A stretch of 64,000 nucleotides of DNA, from the NCBI GenBank assembly GCA_965199725.1, contig OZ241321.1, positions 310,001-374,000 of the forward strand, given 5' to 3'. Of the stretch, positions 7,606-17,408 are shown one piece after another; the first letter of the stretch is position 1; the number at the start of each line of letters is the position of its first letter. A model generated the notes under the pieces. It searched no databases, was not told where the DNA came from, and saw only the letters and a list, made by a program, of their open reading frames with translations. The position numbers were made by a program, and so were the translations under genes. The stretch is from G965199725 sp965199725. GTDB taxonomy: Bacteria; Pseudomonadota; Gammaproteobacteria; Nitrosococcales; Methylophagaceae.

Positions 7606-8301
7606 ATGGTGACAAAAATCCAAGATAAATCTTTGCGAAAAGTACGCAGTTTTGTCAGGCGCGGAGGAAGACTGACGCCGAGCCAACAACATGCAATTGA
7701 TAGCTTATGGTCACAATTTGGTCTTACTGAGCAGGATGCTCTGATTGATTTGGTGCTATTATTTCAGCGTCATGCACCAACCGTACTTGAAATCGGGTTT
7801 GGTAACGGTAAATCATTAATAGAAATGGCTACTAGGCAACCTGAAAACAATTTCATTGGTATTGAAGTTTATCTGCCTGGTATTGGTCAATTGCTCAGAC
7901 AAATAGAACAGCTTGGTTTGACTAATGTAAGAGTAGCCTGTACTGATGCTGTTAAGCTGCTTAATGCTAATATAGCTAACCACGCAATAGATCGGCTACA
8001 CATTTACTTTCCTGATCCGTGGCACAAAAAACGTCATCACAAGCGCCGTATCATTCAGCCACCCTTTATAAGACTAATCGCCCGCAAGATAAGATCAGGC
8101 GGTTACGTTCATATAGCAACTGACTGGCAGCATTATGCTGAGCAGATGCTGGCAGATTTTGCCAGTAACAATCAATTTATCAATTGCGCCAAAAGAGCTG
8201 ATTATATTTCAAGACCAAACTACCGTCCTATTACTAAGTTTGAGCAACGTGGCCAGAGGCTAGGCCACGAGGTTCGAGATTTACTATTCAAACGCTGTTA
8301 A
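7606..8301 (+). CDS. trmB: tRNA (guanine-N7-)-methyltransferase
   Basis: A 231-residue SAM-dependent methyltransferase that makes m7G46 in the tRNA variable loop. The SAM-binding motif LEIGFGNGKSLIEMA lies around residues 64-78, followed by NFIGIEVY, and the family motif YFPDPWHKKRHHKRR at about 136-150, which places it firmly in TrmB. N-terminal RSFVRRGGRLTPSQQ is the usual start context. It is a single plus-strand gene divergent from the permease and convergent with folC, with only four bases between the stop codons. Confidence 0.95.
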   Translation: MVTKIQDKSLRKVRSFVRRGGRLTPSQQHAIDSLWSQFGLTEQDALIDLVLLFQRHAPTVLEIGFGNGKSLIEMATRQPENNFIGIEVYLPGIGQLLRQIEQLGLTNVRVACTDAVKLLNANIANHAIDRLHIYFPDPWHKKRHHKRRIIQPPFIRLIARKIRSGGYVHIATDWQHYAEQMLADFASNNQFINCAKRADYISRPNYRPITKFEQRGQRLGHEVRDLLFKRC

Positions 8302-8305
8302 AAAG

Positions 8306-9613
8306 TCATTCGGCATTATCTGTGGCACATTTAGCCATATTTGCTTGAAAACTATCTGACATCAATACTTCCTGAACCGTTAAAAATGAACCAAATATCA
8401 ACAATCTGTCACCTTGAATAGCATGGCTTTTGGCATCATCATAAGCATGCGTTACCGTTTGATATCGGCTTATTTTGTTCTGGCTTATCACCTTTTGCAA
8501 GCGTTTAGCCAAATCTTTTGCATTGATGCCACGAGGCGATGGCAAGCTTGCTACACACCAAAGATCAATGCTATCCTCTAAAGCTGATGCTATTGCTGTT
8601 ACATCTTTACCTTCCAGCATAGCCATCACAGCAATTGTAAAGCCTTTCACTGGTCTTTCTGTCAATAGACTGGCCAAATTTTCAGCACCCTGCTGATTAT
8701 GAGTAACATCAAAAATATGATCTACTATACCCGCTATCTGTTGAAAACGACCAGCAAGCTGAACCGTTAACAGCCCTGCTTTAATGGCATCTGTTGTAAT
8801 TGTGTAGCCGCCATTCAATAAGTCAACAACCTGCAATACTGCCGCTGCATTTTGTAACTGGTATGCGCCAACAAGCGCTGGAAGCGGCAAATCTAAATTA
8901 TACCCTTTAGCTGATGACCAGATCCAGGCATCATGTTGTGGAATATAGCTAAAATCAGCGCCTGCCATGTAAACAGGTGACTGTAACAAGCGTGCATAAT
9001 TTAATACATTACCTGGTGGAGCAGACTCTGAACATACGACCGGCTTACCTGACCGAATAATACCAGCCTTCTCATAGGCAATCAGCTCACGCGAATTACC
9101 TAGCCATAGGGTATGATCAAGGCTAATTGATGTGATAAGAGCAATATCTGCATCAAATATATTAACCGCATCTAATCGCCCCCCCATGCCAACTTCTAAA
9201 ATAGCAATATCTATATTGTTCTGACAAAAAATATCCACTGCTGCCAGCGTGGCAAATTCAAAATAAGTCAGAGAAGTATCGTATCTTGCATGATCAATGC
9301 GACCGAACGTCTCACAAATCAAGCTATCAGAACTTGGCAGCCCATTAACACAAATGCGCTCGTTATAGCTTAGTAAATGGGGCGATGTATACATTCCTGT
9401 CTGGTAGCCTGCTGCTCGCAGAATAGATTCAAGCATAGCGACTGATGAGCCTTTGCCATTGGTACCGGCAACGGTAACAACAGTAAAAGGCAAATCAACA
9501 CTATACCTCAGTCTGTGCCAGACAGATCTAACACGTTCAAGGCCGGGATCTATTTCTTTAGTATGTAAATTCTCCTGCCACTTAAGCCACTGTGGTAGGG
9601 TTTGAAAGCGCAT
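8306..9613 (-). CDS. folC: bifunctional folylpolyglutamate synthase/dihydrofolate synthase
   Basis: A 435-residue Mur-ligase-type ATP-dependent enzyme that joins glutamate to dihydropteroate and extends the polyglutamate tail of folates. Visible motifs: N-terminal LPQWLKWQENLHTKEIDPGLERV, P-loop TVAGTNGKGSSVAML (about residues 46-60), ILEVGMGGRLDAVN, and SLDHTLWLGNS. It follows accD by two bases on the minus strand, the accD-folC pairing usual for gammaproteobacteria. No dedD, cvpA or purF follows; trmB lies convergent instead. Confidence 0.95.
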   Translation of the reverse strand: MRFQTLPQWLKWQENLHTKEIDPGLERVRSVWHRLRYSVDLPFTVVTVAGTNGKGSSVAMLESILRAAGYQTGMYTSPHLLSYNERICVNGLPSSDSLICETFGRIDHARYDTSLTYFEFATLAAVDIFCQNNIDIAILEVGMGGRLDAVNIFDADIALITSISLDHTLWLGNSRELIAYEKAGIIRSGKPVVCSESAPPGNVLNYARLLQSPVYMAGADFSYIPQHDAWIWSSAKGYNLDLPLPALVGAYQLQNAAAVLQVVDLLNGGYTITTDAIKAGLLTVQLAGRFQQIAGIVDHIFDVTHNQQGAENLASLLTERPVKGFTIAVMAMLEGKDVTAIASALEDSIDLWCVASLPSPRGINAKDLAKRLQKVISQNKISRYQTVTHAYDDAKSHAIQGDRLLIFGSFLTVQEVLMSDSFQANMAKCATDNAE

Positions 9614-9615
9614 GG

Positions 9616-10473
9616 TCAGTTGAGTGTATGCTGCTGCAGCATTGCCAATACACTAGCCAACCTGTCACGCATTTGTTGACGATCAATGATAGCGTCTATT
9701 GCACCATGCTCAAGCAGAAATTCACTACGCTGAAAACCTTCGGGTAACGACTCTCTTACTGTTTGCTCAATAACGCGTGGACCAGCAAAACCAATCAATG
9801 CTTTGGGTTCAGCAACATTAATATCACCCAGCATAGCCAAACTTGCTGACACACCGCCCATAGTAGGATCAGTCATAACTGAAATAAATGGTATGCCCGC
9901 CTTGCTTAGTTGCGCCAAAATAGTACTAGTTTTAGCCATCTGCATTAACGAAAATAAACCTTCCTGCATACGCGCACCACCACTTGCAGAAAAACAAATC
10001 AACGGGATTTTCTTATTCAATGCCCGCTTCGCAGCACGGACAAATTTTTCACCAACAACTGCCCCCATTGAACCGCCCATGAAACTAAAATCAAAAGAAA
10101 CAGCAACGAGAGGTATGCCTTTGAGCATCCCTTCCATTGCCAGTAACGCATCCTTTTCTCCTGTTTTTTTTTGCGCTTGCTGAATACGTTCCTGATATTT
10201 TTTACTGTCTTTAAATTTCAGAGTATCAACGGGTTTTAATTCGGCAGCAATTTCCTGCCTGTCCTCCTCATCCAAAAAAGTCGCTAATCGCACGCGGGCA
10301 TTGATGCGATGATGATGATTGCATTTAGGACAAACATACAAATTACGCTCCAGATCAGCACGATAAAGCACATTATCACAAGCAGAACATTTACACCATA
10401 AGCCTTCCGGCATTGATTTATTGCGAACTGTAGTACGAATTTTAGACGGAATTAATTTTGTGAACCAACTCAT
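9616..10473 (-). CDS. accD: acetyl-CoA carboxylase carboxyltransferase subunit beta
   Basis: A 285-residue carboxyltransferase beta subunit that with AccA transfers carboxyl from biotin to acetyl-CoA, giving malonyl-CoA for fatty-acid synthesis. The N-terminal zinc finger has CSAC and CPKC pairs (cysteines 29, 32, 48 and 51). The crotonase-like core contains SFDFSFMGGSMG and SASGGARMQEGLFSLMQMA. I start at the ATG at 10473 (MSWFTKLIPS...), preceded by AGGTGA; a TTG codon just upstream is less likely. It follows trpA by about 20 bases and precedes folC. Confidence 0.95.
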   Translation of the reverse strand: MSWFTKLIPSKIRTTVRNKSMPEGLWCKCSACDNVLYRADLERNLYVCPKCNHHHRINARVRLATFLDEEDRQEIAAELKPVDTLKFKDSKKYQERIQQAQKKTGEKDALLAMEGMLKGIPLVAVSFDFSFMGGSMGAVVGEKFVRAAKRALNKKIPLICFSASGGARMQEGLFSLMQMAKTSTILAQLSKAGIPFISVMTDPTMGGVSASLAMLGDINVAEPKALIGFAGPRVIEQTVRESLPEGFQRSEFLLEHGAIDAIIDRQQMRDRLASVLAMLQQHTLN

Positions 10474-10496
10474 CAACTATCACCTGACCATATAAC

Positions 10497-11324
10497 TCAT
10501 TTTGTTAATCTTGCTGTATCGCGCACATTAATGGCATGGCGCATGCCCGCTAAAAAATTACCAACGATAACAGATAGTTTTTCTGTCTTGTCACTGTTTT
10601 CTTCAATACATTGCACCAGCGCACTACCCACTACAACTGCATCTGCAACATCGGAGATAACAGCAGCAGAATTGGCATCACGGATACCAAAACCTACACC
10701 TAATGGCAGCGTTGTATGGCTTTTAAGTAAGGTCAATCTGCTTGCCACATCACCCAAATCTAAAGTTGTGGCACCGGTTACGCCCTTAACGGACACATAA
10801 TAAATAAACCCTCGCGCATATTTTGCAATGCTGCCCATTCGGCTGGTCGATGTAGCAGGCGATACTAAAAAAATGACATCTATCTCATGATTATCCATAA
10901 TTGTCAACAACGCATCTGACTCTTCCGGAGGCATATCCACTACTAAGATACCATCTACACCTGCTTGCTGCGCCTGCTTTGCAAATACACAGTAATCCAT
11001 TATCTCTATTGGGTTGGCATAGCCCATCAATACAACAGGGGTATCTGTATCCTTTTCTCTAAACTGCTCTACCATAGCTAATACATTATGGATAGTGACA
11101 TTATGTTTTAACGCACGCTCGCAGGCTCTTTGAATGACCGGGCCATCAACGCTTGGATCAGAAAAAGGAATACCCAGTTCAATAATGTCAGCACCTGCAT
11201 TAACTAATCCATGTAACATAGGCACAGTAACCCATGGCACAGGATCGCCTGCGGTGATATAGGGCACAAGAGCTGTGCGATTATCGGTTTTTAATTGAGC
11301 AAAACGCTGACCAATACGGCTCAC
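10497..11324 (-). CDS. trpA: tryptophan synthase alpha subunit
   Basis: A 275-residue TIM-barrel subunit that cleaves indole-3-glycerol phosphate to indole and glyceraldehyde phosphate. The catalytic glutamate and aspartate are in IELGIPFSDPSVDGPVIQ (about residues 48-65); the phosphate site is GVGFGIRD. Indole is passed through a tunnel to TrpB, encoded immediately upstream with a 12-base gap. Length and start (MSRIGQRFAQLK) are typical. Confidence 0.96.
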   Translation of the reverse strand: MSRIGQRFAQLKTDNRTALVPYITAGDPVPWVTVPMLHGLVNAGADIIELGIPFSDPSVDGPVIQRACERALKHNVTIHNVLAMVEQFREKDTDTPVVLMGYANPIEIMDYCVFAKQAQQAGVDGILVVDMPPEESDALLTIMDNHEIDVIFLVSPATSTSRMGSIAKYARGFIYYVSVKGVTGATTLDLGDVASRLTLLKSHTTLPLGVGFGIRDANSAAVISDVADAVVVGSALVQCIEENSDKTEKLSVIVGNFLAGMRHAINVRDTARLTK

Positions 11325-11336
11325 TTACACTATTCC

Positions 11337-12554
11337 TCAAGATAAAAAGCCCTGTTCTGATATCGCTGCCACAGTATGCATATCTTTATCGCCCCGCCCC
11401 GATAAATTAACTAATATAATCTGTTCAGGTGACAGTGCTGGTGCCAACTTACTGACATACGCTAACGCATGGCTTGTCTCTAAAGCAGGTATAATACCTT
11501 CCATTGTTGTTAAATCGTTAAACGCGTGCAACGCTTCCCTATCAGTTGCAGATACATATTGTACCCGCCCCAGTTCTTTTAACCAGGCATGCTCAGGGCC
11601 AACACCAGGATAATCTAAGCCTGCTGATATAGAATGTGCTTCAGTGATCTGACCATATTCATTCTGCATCAAGTAAGTACGATTACCATGAAGCACCCCA
11701 GGTGTTCCAGCAGATAATGGTGCCGCATGCTTGCCAGTTTCTATACCATAGCCAGCACCTTCAACGCCATACATCGCTACTGATTCATCGGCAATAAAAG
11801 GATAAAATAAACCAATTCCGTTTGAACCACCACCAATACAGGCAACAAGCGCGTCAGGCAGTCTGCCTGCATTCTCCAATATTTGTCTGCGCGCTTCCTG
11901 ACCGATGACAGTCTGAAAATCTCTGACCATTTCTGGGTAAGGATGCGGGCCCGCCACTGTACCAATAATATAAAAAGTATCATCAATATTGGTCACCCAG
12001 TCACGTAATGCCTCGTTTAGCGCATCTTTTAACGTACGAGAACCAGACTTAACAGCAACTACTGATGCACCAAGCAATTTCATCCTATACACATTCATTG
12101 CCTGACGTTCAACATCCTCAGCACCCATGTAAATGACACATTCCATACCTAAACGTGTAGCAACAGTTGCAGTAGCTACGCCATGCTGACCTGCGCCCGT
12201 TTCAGCAATAATACGCTTTTTGTTCATGTGCTTGGCCAGCAGTACCTGACCAACAGTATTGTTTATTTTATGCGACCCAGTATGGTTTAAATCTTCGCGT
12301 TTAAGATAAATCTGGGCACCATTTAGTTGTTTGCTCCAGCTGTCTGCGTGGTAAAGCGGTGAAGGCCGGCCAACAAAATCAGCTAAATCCTTAGCCATAT
12401 CAGCTTGAAAATGTACATCATCCTTATAACGATTATAGGCTGACTCAAGGGCATACAGTCCTTCCATCAATGTCTCACCGACAAATCGCCCACCAAACTG
12501 ACCAAAGTGGCCCCGCTCATCAGGGTAATTATCATAATAACTTTTTTTAGCCAC
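11337..12554 (-). CDS. trpB: tryptophan synthase beta subunit
   Basis: A 405-residue PLP enzyme that condenses indole with serine to give tryptophan. The PLP-binding lysine sits in TGSHKINNTVGQ (about residue 80-90), the phosphate cup in GGGSNGIGLF, and ETGAGQHGVATA is conserved. I start at GTG 12554, giving VAKKSYYDNYPDERGHFGQF, because GGAGG lies six bases before it; a longer frame begins at 12578 but its extra residues (MRSCRRWA) look like trpF read out of frame. The start overlaps the trpF stop by eight bases, suggesting translational coupling. The trpFBA order is the usual gammaproteobacterial one. Confidence 0.95.
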   Translation of the reverse strand: MAKKSYYDNYPDERGHFGQFGGRFVGETLMEGLYALESAYNRYKDDVHFQADMAKDLADFVGRPSPLYHADSWSKQLNGAQIYLKREDLNHTGSHKINNTVGQVLLAKHMNKKRIIAETGAGQHGVATATVATRLGMECVIYMGAEDVERQAMNVYRMKLLGASVVAVKSGSRTLKDALNEALRDWVTNIDDTFYIIGTVAGPHPYPEMVRDFQTVIGQEARRQILENAGRLPDALVACIGGGSNGIGLFYPFIADESVAMYGVEGAGYGIETGKHAAPLSAGTPGVLHGNRTYLMQNEYGQITEAHSISAGLDYPGVGPEHAWLKELGRVQYVSATDREALHAFNDLTTMEGIIPALETSHALAYVSKLAPALSPEQIILVNLSGRGDKDMHTVAAISEQGFLS

Positions 12555-13161
12555 GGCCCACCTCCTGCATGAACGCACTTATTTTTTCTGGGTCTTTGAT
12601 ACCCTTAGATTTTTCAACGCCGCCGCTGACATCAACAGCATAAGGGCATACCTGACTAATTGCCATTGCTACATTAGCAGCATTCAGGCCTCCGGCAAGA
12701 ATAATTGGCTTATCAATTTTGTTAATGAGTGACCAATCAAATACCTGACCAGTCCCTCCGGGTATATTTGGTTGATAACTATCCAGCAATATTGCTGATG
12801 CTGACGCATAACATGTTGCTGCATCTATAAGATCAACATCATCTTTCATTCTGACAGCTTTAATATAAGGCTTATTAAATTGTTCGCAATAGGCTGCTGA
12901 TTCATCACCATGAAACTGTAACATATCAATAGATAAGGCACGCAAACAAGTCTTTATTTCTGCTGCCTGCGCATTAGCAAAAAGCGCGATCACGCTGACA
13001 AAAGGCGGTAAATGATCAATAACTGTCTGTGCCTGGGCAATATTAACTGCACGCGGACTGGGTGAGTAAAATACCAAACCTAGTGCATCAATCCCCATTC
13101 TAGCAATGTATTCTGCATCTTGCCTGCGAGTAATGCCACAAATTTTTACCCGTGTTCTCAT
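12547..13161 (-). CDS. trpF: phosphoribosylanthranilate isomerase
   Basis: A 204-residue TIM-barrel isomerase of tryptophan biosynthesis. The N-terminal RVKICGITRRQDAEYIA contains the catalytic cysteine, LGLVFYSPSPRAV follows, and the C-terminal phosphate site is AVDVSGGVEKSKGIKD. It is monofunctional, not fused to TrpC. No trpE, trpG, trpD or trpC genes lie in the window, so the early pathway must be encoded elsewhere if complete. Confidence 0.95.
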   Translation of the reverse strand: MRTRVKICGITRRQDAEYIARMGIDALGLVFYSPSPRAVNIAQAQTVIDHLPPFVSVIALFANAQAAEIKTCLRALSIDMLQFHGDESAAYCEQFNKPYIKAVRMKDDVDLIDAATCYASASAILLDSYQPNIPGGTGQVFDWSLINKIDKPIILAGGLNAANVAMAISQVCPYAVDVSGGVEKSKGIKDPEKISAFMQEVGRG

Positions 13162-13188
13162 CGTATTGCCAAAAAATACAAATGCAGT

Positions 13189-13983
13189 TTACCAAACTAT
13201 CGGAAAAGCTGACACCGTTGGTAATGTGTATCGTGCTGGGTATTCAGCATGAATAAAATATAACCCTTGTGGCGCGGCAGTCATGCCACCTTGAGATCTG
13301 TCGCCACTATCCAAAACCTGACGAGCCCATATAATGGGTTTGCTGCCCTCACCAATAGCTACTAAAACACCGACTATATTTCTGATCATACGATACAAAA
13401 AAGAGGGGGCATTAACATCAATGGCAATACAGTCACCATATCGCGTTACTTGAATATCACTAATGGTTTTAACCGGGCTACGCGCTTGGCATAATTTAGA
13501 ACGGAATGCGGAAAAGTCATGACATCCTATCAACAAATCTGCAGCACCTTGCATTGCCCGTTCATCAAGCGAATTAAACCACCACCACATACGATCTTTG
13601 TGAATCGCCGAACGACCCGAGCGATTGAAAATAATATAACGATAACGCCGGCTTGTTGCTGAGAAGCGCGCACTAAAATCATCATCAACCTGCTTTGCCC
13701 AGATAACGTTGACATCTTGTGGCAGGTTAGTATTAAGGCCTAATATCCAGTTTCGTTCACTGCGCCCCGCTGTTGTAACAAAATGTACAACCTGCTGCAA
13801 TGCATGTACGCCAGCATCAGTACGCCCAGCAGCCACTGTTTTCACACTATGGTCAGCCACTTTAGCTAATGCTTTGTCAAGGCATCCCTGGACTGTCCGA
13901 TGAGAGGGCTGCGCCTGCCAACCTGAAAACTTGGTTCCATCATACTCAACACCTAGGGCTACCCTCACCGGGCTTGGTTCCAC
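13189..13983 (-). CDS. truA: tRNA pseudouridine(38-40) synthase
   Basis: A 264-residue pseudouridine synthase acting on positions 38-40 of the tRNA anticodon stem. The catalytic aspartate is in AAGRTDAGVHALQQVVHF (about residue 54). N-terminal LGVEYDGTKFSGWQAQP and C-terminal FLYRMIRNIVGVLVAIGEG are family signatures. It lies between fimV and trpF, a location conserved in Pseudomonas and relatives. The fimV stop is only eight bases upstream. Confidence 0.95.
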   Translation of the reverse strand: MEPSPVRVALGVEYDGTKFSGWQAQPSHRTVQGCLDKALAKVADHSVKTVAAGRTDAGVHALQQVVHFVTTAGRSERNWILGLNTNLPQDVNVIWAKQVDDDFSARFSATSRRYRYIIFNRSGRSAIHKDRMWWWFNSLDERAMQGAADLLIGCHDFSAFRSKLCQARSPVKTISDIQVTRYGDCIAIDVNAPSFLYRMIRNIVGVLVAIGEGSKPIIWARQVLDSGDRSQGGMTAAPQGLYFIHAEYPARYTLPTVSAFPIVW

Positions 13984-13990
13984 TTAAATA

Positions 13991-16315
13991 TCAGGATAAG
14001 AGATCTAATAAAGACTGAGCACTCGCTTTCTGCTCATCATTGCCCTCTTTAACTACTTCTTCCAGAATAACCCGAGCGCCATCTGTATCGCCAATATCAA
14101 TATAAGCTTTGGCAAGATCTAATTTGGTTTCGTTCTCATCAATAGTGTCAACCTGCTCATCATCAATGCTGGCCATAGTCAATTCCGCATCATCTGACTT
14201 ATTAGCAGAATCTTCATCTGAAGAATCGTCAGTATCATTGGAAGCGGGCGCTTGCTGCGCATCATTATTGTCAGCAAGTGGTGATGGTTCAAAGGCTAGT
14301 ATGTCATCGTCGTCATCATTAGGAGCGATACCATCAGCATTCTCTACATCAACCTGTGATAGTTCCTGCGCATCATTATTGTCAGCAAGTGGTGATGGTT
14401 CAAAGGCTAGTATGTCATCGTCGTCATCATTAGGAGCGATATCTACTGTATCAGATCCCTGACTTGCCTTTTCCGGCTGATCATTATCAGTCCCAAGTGC
14501 TAACACGTTAGCTTGATAGGTCTCAGTATCATCAGTTGCATCTTCACTCAAATTATCCTGCAATGATGGATCATCATTGACTTGTTCCTCAACGACATCT
14601 ACTATATCAGCTTGCTGACTTGCATTTTCCGGCTGACCTACTCCGAATAATGGGTTATCCGGCACCAGATTGCGGCCCCACTCACTGACATCTGACCATA
14701 GCGGCGACTCTTCATCTAGATCAATTTGCCTTGCCAGACTAACAAACCGCTTTACCTGCTGCTGGCTGTATAACACAAAAAACAGTTTCCGCAACACCTG
14801 CATATCTGATGGATATTTAACATGAGCCTCTTCTAGCACACGTTTTGCACTGGTTAAGTCATCTTTATCTATATAATTGTCAGCAACAGCCAAAGATCTA
14901 ACACCATGTTCACCAATATTGTCCTCAAAAGTAGACATGCTGTGATCATCTCCTCCTGAGGATCCGAGTCGGCGTAATGCCAGCCACAGAACCATGATAA
15001 GCAACAGCCCGATTGATAATACTGTTACTTTATTTTCAGCCAAAAACGATGTAATACCACCGGCCAGCTGATTTTGGCCTGAATCATCAGCAGTATCCAT
15101 ACCATCTATTTCTTCTATCCCTTGCTCTTCCAACACTGCCTGCATTCTTGCCAAGTCATTATCTTTTAACGATATTGCCCGATTTAATGTCTGGATTTGC
15201 TCTTCCATGGCTTCCATCTGCGCCTTGAGATCAATATTTTCCTGTACTTGTCCTTCAATCGTTTGTTGTGATAATGTCAACTGCTCACTTAACGTGCTAA
15301 CATCGCTATCGCCCATTAAAGATAAATCACCCTCTTCCAACTCACCATCTTGCACTAAAACATCGTCAGGCATTTCAAGCGTCAGCCGGGGACCATCATC
15401 TTCGGTAGTCACTTCCTGCAACATATCAGATTGCTGTTCGCCCTGATCAAGGCCCTCTGTTGGTGTAAGAAGAAACTCTGAATCTGCAAAATCATCGGTT
15501 TCCGCAAGTGTCTGTTTGCTGCCACGGTTTTGCCACAAGTCATTTTGTTCTGCTACTGCAGCAATAGCTTGTTGTTTTGATAACTGATTGATAGCATCAG
15601 AATCAGGTACTGATAACCTAGCAGCAATACGTAGACCATTAATATTGTCGTTTAAGAATGCGCCTGGGTTTTTCTGTAACAGCGCCATCATCATTTGTTG
15701 CGGAGAGACAGATCTGTCTGGTCGAGTTTCCAGCGCAATTTCCCAAAGGGTATCGCCCTTAGCGATTACCCTGTAGTTATCGCGCTCAGGCTGAACTTCA
15801 ACTAACCGATCTTCAATACTGCTGGTAGCAGGTATTTCATCTATGTTGGCCGTAGGAGCAATTTCTATTAATACGGGTTCAGTCTCTACTGACGGCTCCG
15901 CTCTGACAAATAAATTTTTCGGCGGATCTAGCAATAAGGCATACTCACGTATTAATCGGCCCCCACCACCTGTTGTTGCACTGATTAAAAAGCCAAGAAA
16001 TGGTTCTCTGATTGATTGTTCAGATTTAATCAAGATTTTTACCTGATTGTTTACTTGAATGACCTCAAAGATGAGCTGAGTCATCAAATAGCTACGCTCC
16101 AATCCCGCTCTTTCAAATTCTTCATTAGACGCTAATGTGATTTGAAGATTTTTGATGTCACCTTCAGATAAGGCAAAGACTGGAATTTCTGCCCTGAGTG
16201 GCTCGTTAAGGAAGGATGATAATTCTATTTTCCCCAGACCAAAGGCATGAACCTGAGCGGGAGCTATTATACTTAAAGAGATTGCAACAAGACAAACACT
16301 AATAAAGGATTTCAC
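13991..16315 (-). CDS. fimV: FimV-like inner-membrane LysM protein
   Basis: A 774-residue FimV/HubP-type polar organiser that links peptidoglycan with type IV pili or polar machinery. Order: signal peptide ending near VHAFG; FimV N-terminal domain (LGKIELSSFLNEPLRAEI, about 25-130); LysM around 180-235 (YRVIAKGDTLWEIA); acidic region; coiled coil (about 340-400); one transmembrane helix (VLSIGLLLIMVLWLALRR, about 430-450); cytoplasmic TPR-like segment; acidic low-complexity stretch with a repeated DDDDDILAFEPSPLADNNDA; and the FimV C-terminal helices (LDLAKAYIDIGDTDGARVI). The 75-bp DNA repeat behind the acidic repeat is perfect. The gene follows asd as in Pseudomonas. Type IV pilus genes are not in the window. 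Confidence 0.93.
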   Translation of the reverse strand: MKSFISVCLVAISLSIIAPAQVHAFGLGKIELSSFLNEPLRAEIPVFALSEGDIKNLQITLASNEEFERAGLERSYLMTQLIFEVIQVNNQVKILIKSEQSIREPFLGFLISATTGGGGRLIREYALLLDPPKNLFVRAEPSVETEPVLIEIAPTANIDEIPATSSIEDRLVEVQPERDNYRVIAKGDTLWEIALETRPDRSVSPQQMMMALLQKNPGAFLNDNINGLRIAARLSVPDSDAINQLSKQQAIAAVAEQNDLWQNRGSKQTLAETDDFADSEFLLTPTEGLDQGEQQSDMLQEVTTEDDGPRLTLEMPDDVLVQDGELEEGDLSLMGDSDVSTLSEQLTLSQQTIEGQVQENIDLKAQMEAMEEQIQTLNRAISLKDNDLARMQAVLEEQGIEEIDGMDTADDSGQNQLAGGITSFLAENKVTVLSIGLLLIMVLWLALRRLGSSGGDDHSMSTFEDNIGEHGVRSLAVADNYIDKDDLTSAKRVLEEAHVKYPSDMQVLRKLFFVLYSQQQVKRFVSLARQIDLDEESPLWSDVSEWGRNLVPDNPLFGVGQPENASQQADIVDVVEEQVNDDPSLQDNLSEDATDDTETYQANVLALGTDNDQPEKASQGSDTVDIAPNDDDDDILAFEPSPLADNNDAQELSQVDVENADGIAPNDDDDDILAFEPSPLADNNDAQQAPASNDTDDSSDEDSANKSDDAELTMASIDDEQVDTIDENETKLDLAKAYIDIGDTDGARVILEEVVKEGNDEQKASAQSLLDLLS
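14256..14441 (-). repeat. perfect 75-bp direct repeat inside fimV
   Basis: 14256-14330 and 14367-14441 are identical, with a period of 111 bases (37 codons), so frame is kept. Each copy encodes the acidic repeat ending DILAFEPSPLADNNDAQ. The lack of any mismatch suggests a recent duplication or active homogenisation, likely length-variable between strains. Confidence 0.9.
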
Positions 16316-16364
16316 TTAACCCCTACCCCCATACACTATTCATAAGCTACCAAACAACACTTTT

Positions 16365-17387
16365 TTATAAATACTTTTCAATTAATTTTTCAGCAATTTG
16401 TATGCTATTCAATGCCGCCCCTTTGCGTAGATTATCAGCAACCACCCAGAAGTTCAAACCATTAGGATGAGAAATATCCTCACGAATCCGACCAATATAA
16501 ACAGAATCAGTGCCAGATCCATCAGTCACAGCGGTTGGGTAGCCACCATCAACATGGTCGTCCACTATAGCAATACCCTGAGAAGATGCCAACAAGTTCC
16601 TTGCGTCACTTGCCAGTAATTTTTCACGTGTTTCAAGATGAATGGCTTCTGAATGCCCATAAAAAACTGGCACTCTAACTGCCGTTGGGTTAATAGAGAT
16701 CGTATCATCCCCCATAATTTTTTTAGTTTCTCGCACCATTTTCATCTCTTCCCAAGTGTAACCATTGTCTGCAAACTTATCAATATGAGGCAACACATTA
16801 AAAGCAATCTGTTTGGGATAAACGTTAGCTTCAAGCGGGCGACCATTTAATAGCGCGGTCGTTTGTCTGACCAGTTCATCTACTGCAGACTTGCCGCTTC
16901 CAGACACAGCTTGATAAGTAGCAACATTAATCCTGACAATACCCACTGCATCATAAATAGGCTTCAGCGCTACAACCATTTGTATGGTTGAGCAATTTGG
17001 GTTGGCGATAATACCAGTATTGCTATAGTCAGCTATGGCATGCGCATTAACTTCTGGCACAATCAACGGTATATCATCATCATAGCGAAATGCAGAAGTA
17101 TTATCAATAACAATGCAGCCAGCATCAGCGGCAATAGGTGCGTATATCTTGGACACGCTGGCGCCTGCTGAAAATAAACCAATCTGCACTTTACTAAAAT
17201 CAAAGGAAGCTAGGTCTTCAACGATGAGTGATTTATTGCCAAAACTGACCGTGTTACCAGCCGAATGTTCACTCGCTAGAGCATAGATATGACCAATAGG
17301 GAATTGTCGCTTATGTAAACTGGCCAGCATAACTTCACCAACAGCGCCTGTTGCACCGACTACAGCCACATTAACTTGTTTATTCAA
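16365..17387 (-). CDS. asd: aspartate-semialdehyde dehydrogenase
   Basis: A 340-residue NADPH-dependent enzyme converting aspartyl phosphate to the semialdehyde for lysine, threonine, methionine and diaminopimelate. N-terminal nucleotide-binding motif VAVVGATGAVGEVML; catalytic cysteine in NPNCSTIQMV (about residue 131); QAVSGSGKSAVDEL and VPVFYGHSEAIHLET near the substrate site. It is the shorter Usg/type found in the leuB-asd-fimV neighbourhood. Gaps to leuB and fimV are 21 and about 50 bases. Confidence 0.95.
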   Translation of the reverse strand: MNKQVNVAVVGATGAVGEVMLASLHKRQFPIGHIYALASEHSAGNTVSFGNKSLIVEDLASFDFSKVQIGLFSAGASVSKIYAPIAADAGCIVIDNTSAFRYDDDIPLIVPEVNAHAIADYSNTGIIANPNCSTIQMVVALKPIYDAVGIVRINVATYQAVSGSGKSAVDELVRQTTALLNGRPLEANVYPKQIAFNVLPHIDKFADNGYTWEEMKMVRETKKIMGDDTISINPTAVRVPVFYGHSEAIHLETREKLLASDARNLLASSQGIAIVDDHVDGGYPTAVTDGSGTDSVYIGRIREDISHPNGLNFWVVADNLRKGAALNSIQIAEKLIEKYL

Positions 17388-17408
17388 TTATTCACCCAAC
17401 ATGAAAAA

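Noticed and set aside
14109..14462. Serine-rich frame opposite the fimV repeat
   Set aside because: It mirrors the acidic fimV coding repeat on the other strand and has no ribosome site or family features.
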